From Bacillota bacterium (GTDB taxonomy: Bacteria; Bacillota; Clostridia; Clostridiales; Clostridiaceae), in NCBI GenBank assembly GCA_030706065.1, contig JAUZPH010000104.1, positions 1-9,788 on the forward strand: a stretch of 9,788 nt of DNA. Reading direction: 5' to 3'. Under the pieces are notes generated by a model. It was not told where the DNA came from and searched no databases. It saw nothing but the letters and a program-made list of their open reading frames with translations. Below are positions 6,071 to 9,788 of this stretch, piece by piece (the stretch's first letter is position 1; each line of letters begins with the position of its first letter). Both the position numbers and the translations under genes were made by a program.

Positions 6071-6673
6071 TCAGATATGTTGACTAAAAATTTTTCGTGT
6101 TTTCAGAGCAGATAATGTTAAAATGTAGGATTCCTTTATGCCCATGTAATTCACCATATCCTCCAGAATCATAAGTACAATGGCAACGACAGCACTGTCT
6201 TCCTTATTGTAGGAAGATATGTTATACCTCATTTTGAAGGTATTCAATACCTCCTTTTTGCATACTATCTCCTTATAGAGTTCCTGCAGAGTGTCATAAA
6301 GAACGTCATAGGAAATATCGAGAAAATCCAGAATCCTCTTTTCTCCACCCTCCATCACGGACCTTGCAATCTTATTTAAAGGCGTTCCCTTGTAATATTC
6401 CTCCATTACACTCTTGTATCTCAGAGCCACAAAGCTGCCTACAAGAGCCTCATCAATAATGGCAATGTCCCCCTCCATATTAAACATGACGCTGATGGAT
6501 GCCAGGTCCCTTTCCTTGTCGTCAAGTTCCTCCAGTATGTTCCTAAGCCTCAGGCTGAAGGCTCTGGTATACTCTGCACTGAGCACCATCATACCCAGCT
6601 CCCGTGCCGCTGCAGCACCCGTCAAATCAAAAAAATGAGAATATTTTCTTCTCATGCCCAACCTGAAATCCAT
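6071..6673 (-). CDS. Unrecognised 200-residue helical protein
   Basis: I do not recognise this protein. It is 200 residues long, predicted largely alpha-helical from its charged and hydrophobic periodicity, with one cysteine, no signal peptide and no convincing membrane span. The N-terminus is MDFRLGMRRKYSHFFDLTGA. An acidic helix with ILEELDDKERDLASI follows around residues 45-60, and the C-terminal half contains VVAIVLMILEDMVNYMG. It is real: ATG at 6673 has GGGAGGGG (6681-6688) at 7-nt spacing, a promoter candidate lies at 6752-6779, and a terminator-like hairpin follows the stop. Codon use resembles its neighbours, with no sign of recent transfer. It stands alone between signal-rich gaps, and two inverted-repeat elements lie in its upstream region. 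No function is proposed. Confidence 0.8.
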   Translation of the reverse strand: MDFRLGMRRKYSHFFDLTGAAAARELGMMVLSAEYTRAFSLRLRNILEELDDKERDLASISVMFNMEGDIAIIDEALVGSFVALRYKSVMEEYYKGTPLNKIARSVMEGGEKRILDFLDISYDVLYDTLQELYKEIVCKKEVLNTFKMRYNISSYNKEDSAVVAIVLMILEDMVNYMGIKESYILTLSALKTRKIFSQHI

Positions 6674-6700
6674 AATTTATCCCCTCCCGTTATTGAAAAG

Positions 6701-6750
6701 TAAGTCACCATCGAGAAAAATCTCCTGCACATTCTGTATTTTGTGACTTA
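6701..6750 (-). repeat. Short inverted repeat, possible diverged copy of the element family
   Basis: Perfect 8-bp arms TAAGTCAC / GTGACTTA (6701-6708 with 6743-6750) enclose 34 bases. The arms match the TAAAGTCAC-type arms of copy 2. On the minus strand the interior keeps AAAATA and GATTTTTCT at the positions expected from the core hairpin, but the GTGAAGATT loop is lost. It lies in the 5' region of the 200-residue gene and starts within a few nt of the start predicted from the promoter at 6752-6779. Membership in the family is tentative. Confidence 0.4.
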
Positions 6751-6751
6751 A

Positions 6752-6779
6752 GATATAAAAATATTCAAGCCTTTGTCCA
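6752..6779 (-). promoter_or_regulatory. Candidate promoter of the 200-residue gene
   Basis: On the minus strand -35 TGGACA (6774-6779) and -10 TATATC (6752-6757) are separated by 16 nt. The predicted start near 6745 leaves a leader of about 70 nt containing most of the short inverted repeat at 6701-6750. The -35 is one base off consensus; the -10 and the spacing are mediocre. Confidence 0.4.
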
Positions 6780-6786
6780 CACTAAT

Positions 6787-6856
6787 AGATGCGGAAAGAT
6801 CGGTGAAGATTCGATATTTTCTCAGTCGAATACTAGAGGTTTAAATTTCCGCATTT
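6787..6856 (-). repeat. Structured inverted-repeat element, copy 3 (shortened)
   Basis: A 70-bp relative of copies 1 and 2. Outer arms AGATGCGGAAA (6787-6797) and TTTCCGCATTT (6846-6856) pair over 11 bp including one G/T. The core GATCGGTGAAGATTCGATATTTTC is present in full, as is the AGAGGTTTAAA flank. About 28 bases found in the other copies, including the left arm of the inner stem, are missing. As a result GGAAA is shared between the outer stem and the central hairpin. It lies between the candidate promoter of the 200-residue gene and the plus-strand promoter at 6891-6919, so which transcript carries it is unclear. Confidence 0.7.
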
Positions 6857-6890
6857 GTACATAATTTATTGATAAAAATCAATTTACATA

Positions 6891-6919
6891 TTGCATTCCT
6901 CCAAATTTAATTGTATAAT
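6891..6919 (+). promoter_or_regulatory. Plus-strand promoter upstream of fprA
   Basis: -35 TTGCAT (6891-6896) and a consensus -10 TATAAT (6914-6919) are separated by exactly 17 nt. Transcription should begin near 6926, directly at the Fur-like palindrome. It would feed either a short terminated RNA or, on read-through, fprA. Confidence 0.65.
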
Positions 6920-6926
6920 TACTATA

Positions 6927-6941
6927 AGATAATCATTATCA
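6927..6941 (+). promoter_or_regulatory. Fur-box-like operator (Fur or PerR)
   Basis: The 15-base palindrome AGATAATCATTATCA matches the 7-1-7 Fur box TGATAATNATTATCA at all but one defined position. It differs from a B. subtilis-type PerR box (TTATAATNATTATAA) at three. It overlaps the start expected from the promoter at 6891-6919, a typical place for repression. Fur would link the transcript to iron shortage. PerR would link it to peroxide and suit the neighbouring fprA, since clostridial flavodiiron proteins are known PerR targets. Sequence favours Fur; context leaves PerR open. Confidence 0.6.
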
Positions 6942-7013
6942 CTTAATAGTTTTTCCTTAAAGTATAGAGCAGGATGATTATCAGTGACATTATCCGCCTC
7001 TAACTCCCTAATT

Positions 7014-7045
7014 GGCGTGACTCCTGCCAGAGTCACGTCCTTTTT
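7014..7045 (+). terminator. Intrinsic terminator upstream of fprA
   Basis: Perfect stem CGTGACTC / GAGTCACG (7016-7023 with 7030-7037) around a 6-nt loop CTGCCA, extendable by a G-U and a G-C pair, then CTTTTT (7040-7045). It is oriented with the plus strand. From 7046 to 7178 I find only a weak promoter (TTACAT near 7084 with an AT-rich TTAAAT-like -10) and the fprA ribosome site, so fprA may rely on that promoter or on read-through. Confidence 0.8.
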
Positions 7046-7178
7046 AGATAAGAGGGAAATATGCAGGTACTAATATGAAATAGCGTTACATAGCCTGCTG
7101 ACCATGATTTTAAATTAAATGTACTGGGTAAGTATAAGCCCGTGATGGAAGAATATTATTGAAAGAGGATGTGAGAGT

Positions 7179-8414
7179 ATGAAATCTTTGGAACTGAAAA
7201 AAGAAGTTTTTTGGGTTGGAGCCCTGGATCCCGGGCTTAGAATATTTGATATCATAATGCATACCCCTTACGGCACCACTTATAATTCCTATGTGGTGAA
7301 GGGCAGTGAAAAGACAGCTGTTATTGATACCGTCAAGGTTCAGTTTTTTGACCAGTACCTTGAAAGGTTAAAATCACTGGATGTGGATATAACAAAAATT
7401 GATTATATAATAGTGAATCATACCGAGCCGGATCATGCCGGGTCCGTAGCCAAGCTGTTGGAGCTTTCCAGGGATGCCAAGGTAGTGGGTTCCACTCCGG
7501 CCTTGAAGTTTATGAAAAAGATAGCCAACAGGGATTTTGAATCCATCACCGTGGGAGACGGCAATTTCCTGGATTTGGGTGGTAGGACCTTAAGATTCAT
7601 ATCGGCTCCGTTTTTGCACTGGCCGGATTCCATATATACCTATCTGGAGGAGGAAAAGCTTCTGTTCACCTGTGATTCCTTCGGCAGCCATTACTGCAGC
7701 CCGGCAATGTTCAATGATTTGAACCCCAACGAGGAACAGTATATGGAGGCCCTCAGATATTACTATGACTGTATAATGGGCCCTTTCAAATCTCATGTTC
7801 TAAAAGCCATTGAGAAAATAAAAGTTCTTGAGATAGATATGATCTGTACCGGTCACGGCCCGATACTTAGGGAGAACCCCTGGAGAGTAGTAGAACTTTA
7901 TAGGGAGTGGAGTTCTCCCCGTGAGAACAACGAGAGGGGTAAAGTAACAATATCCTATGTCTCAGCCTATGGTTATACGGAGCAGTTGGCCAGGGAGATT
8001 GCCGAGGGAATCCGTTCCACCGGTGACTTTGACATAGCACTCTATGATATCATACACCATGATAAGGCCGAGATAGTAAGGGAAATTTCAAAGTCCGACG
8101 GCATACTCTTCGGATCTCCTACTATAAACGGAGATATGCTGGAACCGGTACGGGACCTACTCACGAAACTGAATCCGCTGGTTCACGGCGGAAAGATTTC
8201 GGCGGCCTTCGGCTCCTACGGCTGGACCGGGGAAGCAGTACCAAATATCGAGAACAGGCTGAAGGAACTCAGGATGAAGATTCAGCCGGGGATGAGGATT
8301 ATTTTCAAGCCATCGGAAGAGGATTTGAAAAAGGCCTTCGACTTTGGCTCGGAATTCGGGACGAGAGTCCTTGCAAAGCTCGGAAAGCTTTCTCCCCAGG
8401 AAACCGCTGTCTAA
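7179..8414 (+). CDS. fprA: A-type flavoprotein / flavodiiron protein (O2 and/or NO reductase)
   Basis: Cytoplasmic enzyme that reduces oxygen to water, or nitric oxide to N2O, protecting anaerobes. At 411 residues it is the usual two-domain form without rubredoxin fusion. Residues 1-250 are the metallo-beta-lactamase-like diiron domain with a full ligand set: His81, Glu83, Asp85 (HTEPDH), His147 (LHWPD), Asp166 (CDSFG) and His226 (CTGHGP). Residues about 255-400 are a flavodoxin domain starting VTISYVSAYGYTEQLA, with the FMN phosphate loop SAYGYTE. ATG at 7179 is preceded by AAGAGG about 10 nt away. The gene is monocistronic, ending at a strong bidirectional terminator. A Fur/PerR-like operator, a promoter and a terminator lie upstream. 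An electron donor (rubredoxin or similar) must be encoded elsewhere. Sequence alone does not separate O2 from NO preference. Confidence 0.96.
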   Translation: MKSLELKKEVFWVGALDPGLRIFDIIMHTPYGTTYNSYVVKGSEKTAVIDTVKVQFFDQYLERLKSLDVDITKIDYIIVNHTEPDHAGSVAKLLELSRDAKVVGSTPALKFMKKIANRDFESITVGDGNFLDLGGRTLRFISAPFLHWPDSIYTYLEEEKLLFTCDSFGSHYCSPAMFNDLNPNEEQYMEALRYYYDCIMGPFKSHVLKAIEKIKVLEIDMICTGHGPILRENPWRVVELYREWSSPRENNERGKVTISYVSAYGYTEQLAREIAEGIRSTGDFDIALYDIIHHDKAEIVREISKSDGILFGSPTINGDMLEPVRDLLTKLNPLVHGGKISAAFGSYGWTGEAVPNIENRLKELRMKIQPGMRIIFKPSEEDLKKAFDFGSEFGTRVLAKLGKLSPQETAV

Positions 8415-8425
8415 AAATATAAGTC

Positions 8426-8465
8426 AAACCGGCAGGGTAACATTCAGCACCCTGCCGGTTTTATT
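8426..8465. terminator. Bidirectional terminator between fprA and ssb
   Basis: Perfect 13-bp stem AAACCGGCAGGGT / ACCCTGCCGGTTT (8426-8438 with 8449-8461), 10-nt loop, followed by TTATTT on the plus strand. On the minus strand the stem begins 9 nt after the ssb stop and an A/T-rich tail with TTTTT follows. It sits between the two convergent stop codons and can serve both genes. Confidence 0.9.
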
Positions 8466-8469
8466 TCCG

Positions 8470-8823
8470 TTATTCAGCCTTTTGCATCGTACCTTCGTCG
8501 TTCTTTCTCGTGTCAATGAACTGGAAGCTGTCGGCTACCACTTCGGATATATATCTCCTAATTCCCTGGTCATCTTCGTAGCTTCTGTTTGCCAGCCTGC
8601 CGCATACACTTATGAGACTCCCCTTCTTCATAAATTCCGCTGCAGCTTCCGCTTTTCTTCCCCAGAGAACTACAGGAATGAAATCCACATCTCTTTCACC
8701 GTTTGGATTTTTATATTCTCGTTCCACTGCAATAGTGAATCTCGTTATGACCTTTCCCGTGTCCTCCCGTACCTTCATATCTGGACCCTTCGTCAGTCTT
8801 CCTACTAAAATAATTCTATTCAT
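8470..8823 (-). CDS. ssb: Short single-stranded DNA-binding protein (SSB paralogue)
   Basis: Binds single-stranded DNA during replication, repair or recombination. The 117 residues are essentially one OB-fold: MNRIILVGRLTKGPDMKV, ITRFTIAVEREY, DFIPVVLWGRKAE, GSLISVCGRLANRSYED and ISEVVADSFQFID. The protein stops soon after the fold with KNDEGTMQKAE. It lacks the glycine-rich linker and the acidic DDDIPF-type tip through which main bacterial SSBs recruit partners. It stands alone rather than between rpsF and rpsR, which also suggests a secondary SSB. ATG at 8823 has GGAGG (8829-8833) at 5-nt spacing. A consensus TATAAT lies at 8862-8867 on the minus strand, without a good -35. Confidence 0.92.
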   Translation of the reverse strand: MNRIILVGRLTKGPDMKVREDTGKVITRFTIAVEREYKNPNGERDVDFIPVVLWGRKAEAAAEFMKKGSLISVCGRLANRSYEDDQGIRRYISEVVADSFQFIDTRKNDEGTMQKAE

Positions 8824-8907
8824 ACAAACCTCCGGATAGTTTTTAAACTTGGATAGCTGTAATTATATCCCTATTTCCGGTTTATAAACATTCCATGGAA
8901 AAAAGCA

Positions 8908-8937
8908 TGGAAATTAATTAATGCCTTGTGCTATACT
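8908..8937 (+). promoter_or_regulatory. Promoter of the tagA/wecG-type gene
   Basis: Extended -10 TGCTATACT (TATACT at 8932-8937) with an 18-nt spacer from a partial -35 TGGAAA (8908-8913). The start would be near 8944, giving a ~135-nt leader. That leader opens with AGATGTGTAAATTTAA (8940-8955), 14 of 16 bases identical to the minus-strand start of inverted-repeat copy 1, and contains CAATTGTCAATT (8991-9002), matching the end motif of the MITE-like repeats. Confidence 0.5.
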
Positions 8938-9077
8938 ACAGATGTGTAAATTTAACTTCGGAAATATCTTTCTGAAAATAGTAGAAAAATCAATTGTCAA
9001 TTAAATCAACTTTCGACGGTGTCTTTCTAGATCTTTTACCCTCAAATATCAAGCCATATTAACAGGAGGTGGTATAC

Positions 9078-9788
9078 TTGGCAGAAATGCTCGGTTATAA
9101 AATTTTTGGTGGAACCAAGTCGGAACTCATGGATTCAATTCTGAACAGAAACGGAAAAATCAACATCGTCTCCGGCAATCCGGAAGTGCTTTATAACGGC
9201 ATGAACGACAAGGCTCTGTTTTCCTTTTTCAATGATGACAAGTCGGTGATAATACCGGACGGTGCCGGTGTGGTGCTCACTTCTAAGCTCATAAAGGAGC
9301 CGGTGGAGGAAAAGATTGCCGGCATTGAGGTGATGGAGGAGATAATCCGCTGTTGTGCCGAAGAAGGCAGACCGATATACCTGCTGGGTGCCGAGCAGGA
9401 GGTTGTAGAAAAATGTGCCGAGAAGCTCCGCTCAAAATATCCTTCACTGAAAATCGGCGGAGTACATAACGGTTTTTTCACTCTGGATAACTGCAGTGAC
9501 ATTATTGAGGATATCAATAATTCCGAGGCCTATGCACTTTTTGTTGCCATGGGGTCTCCCCGGCAGGAAAGATTTATAGATAAGTATATGAATGAACTCT
9601 GCGCCAGGATCTATATGGGAGTGGGAGGAGCCTTCGATGTTTTTGCTGGAAAGGTAAACAGGGCGCCGAAGTGGATGATAAAGCTCAGCATCGAGTGGCT
9701 TTACAGAGTTTCGAAGGAACCGTACAGAATAAAGAGGTTGAATTCTATTCCGAAATTCATCTACCTCGCCCTTAAGGACAGGCGAAAT
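9078..9788 (+). CDS. WecG/TagA/CpsF-family glycosyltransferase (3' end cut by window)
   Basis: Membrane-associated GT26-family enzyme. Family members transfer N-acetylmannosamine or related sugars to undecaprenyl-linked GlcNAc, as in wall teichoic acid linkage-unit (TagA) or capsule synthesis; the sugar used here cannot be told from sequence. The 237 codons present show IVSGNPEVL, PDGAGVV with the conserved Asp61, EKIAGIEVMEEI, YLLGAEQEVVEKC, VAMGSPRQERFI, MGVGGAFDVFAGKVNRAPKW and the C-terminal SIEWLYRVSKEPYRIKR appendage. Family lengths of about 240-250 suggest only a few residues are missing. The start is TTG at 9078, because AGGAGGT (9064-9070) lies exactly 7 nt upstream; the next ATG (9087) lacks such spacing. 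Ser32 seems to occupy a position that is often Thr in the family. It is divergently oriented from ssb. Confidence 0.93.
   Translation, partial: MAEMLGYKIFGGTKSELMDSILNRNGKINIVSGNPEVLYNGMNDKALFSFFNDDKSVIIPDGAGVVLTSKLIKEPVEEKIAGIEVMEEIIRCCAEEGRPIYLLGAEQEVVEKCAEKLRSKYPSLKIGGVHNGFFTLDNCSDIIEDINNSEAYALFVAMGSPRQERFIDKYMNELCARIYMGVGGAFDVFAGKVNRAPKWMIKLSIEWLYRVSKEPYRIKRLNSIPKFIYLALKDRRN

Larger units (their letters stand above)
6926..7045 (+). ncRNA. Candidate ~120-nt Fur/PerR-controlled small RNA or attenuated fprA leader
   Basis: The unit runs from the predicted start at ~6926 to a strong intrinsic terminator ending at 7045. Between them is a hairpin GGATGAT / ATTATCC with one G-U pair and a 10-nt loop (6972-6995). 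A pyrimidine-rich, probably unpaired stretch GCCTCTAACTCCCT (6996-7009) follows. CUCCC-type single-stranded patches are how Fur-controlled B. subtilis FsrA and the RsaE family contact ribosome sites; calling this an analogue is inference. No credible protein is encoded: a 9-codon frame at 6974 lacks a spaced ribosome site. The alternative is an attenuated leader of fprA, whose start is 133 bases after the terminator. Confidence 0.5.

Noticed and set aside
6974..7003. 9-codon peptide MIISDIIRL inside the predicted small RNA
   Set aside because: There is no properly spaced ribosome site and the frame overlaps the mid hairpin, so a leader peptide is not supported.
9191..9517. 108-codon minus-strand frame
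   Set aside because: It lies antisense to the clearly conserved tagA/wecG-type gene, which reads through on the plus strand without a stop.

Overview
The window looks like chromosomal DNA from a low- to mid-GC anaerobic Firmicute, most likely class Clostridia. The reasons are the AT-rich intergenic DNA with strong AGGAGG-type ribosome sites, a flavodiiron protein (fprA), a TagA/WecG-type cell-wall glycosyltransferase, a DUF6514-like protein, and the Firmicutes gene order acpS - (nnr) - YdcC-like lipoprotein - alr - mazE - mazF. This is inferred from gene content; the species cannot be named.

Layout. Bases 6-5069 (minus strand) hold a housekeeping and stress cluster read from right to left: acpS (ACP synthase), nnrDE (NAD(P)HX repair, overlapping acpS by 4 bases), a LolA/YdcC-like lipoprotein, alr (alanine racemase), and the mazE-mazF toxin-antitoxin pair with its own near-consensus promoter. 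Two ~155-bp copies of a palindromic MITE-like repeat flank the lipoprotein gene. Bases 5085-6673 (minus) hold a DUF6514-like gene and an unrecognised 200-residue gene. Bases 6674-7178 have no protein gene but are dense in signals. Then come fprA (plus), a strong bidirectional terminator, a short ssb (minus), and a nearly complete tagA/wecG-type gene (plus) that runs off the right edge.

Two things are not explained by ordinary genes. First, between 5102 and 6856 there is a family of ~70-98 bp inverted-repeat elements. Three copies share a core hairpin, and a shorter diverged one is also present. The two full copies keep their stems through paired base changes while their stem sequences differ, so the fold is conserved. 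One copy begins almost exactly where the acpS promoter should start transcription, which makes it a structured-leader candidate. A second-tier match begins just after the tagA promoter. Second, upstream of fprA there is a good promoter, a Fur-box-like palindrome at the predicted start, and a perfect intrinsic terminator ~120 nt later. Together these predict a short metal- or peroxide-regulated RNA, or an attenuated leader of fprA.

Working together: acpS, alr and tagA serve lipid and cell-envelope synthesis; nnrDE and fprA deal with cofactor damage and oxygen or NO; mazEF is a translation-stress module. I saw no tRNA, rRNA, CRISPR array, transposase or phage gene.
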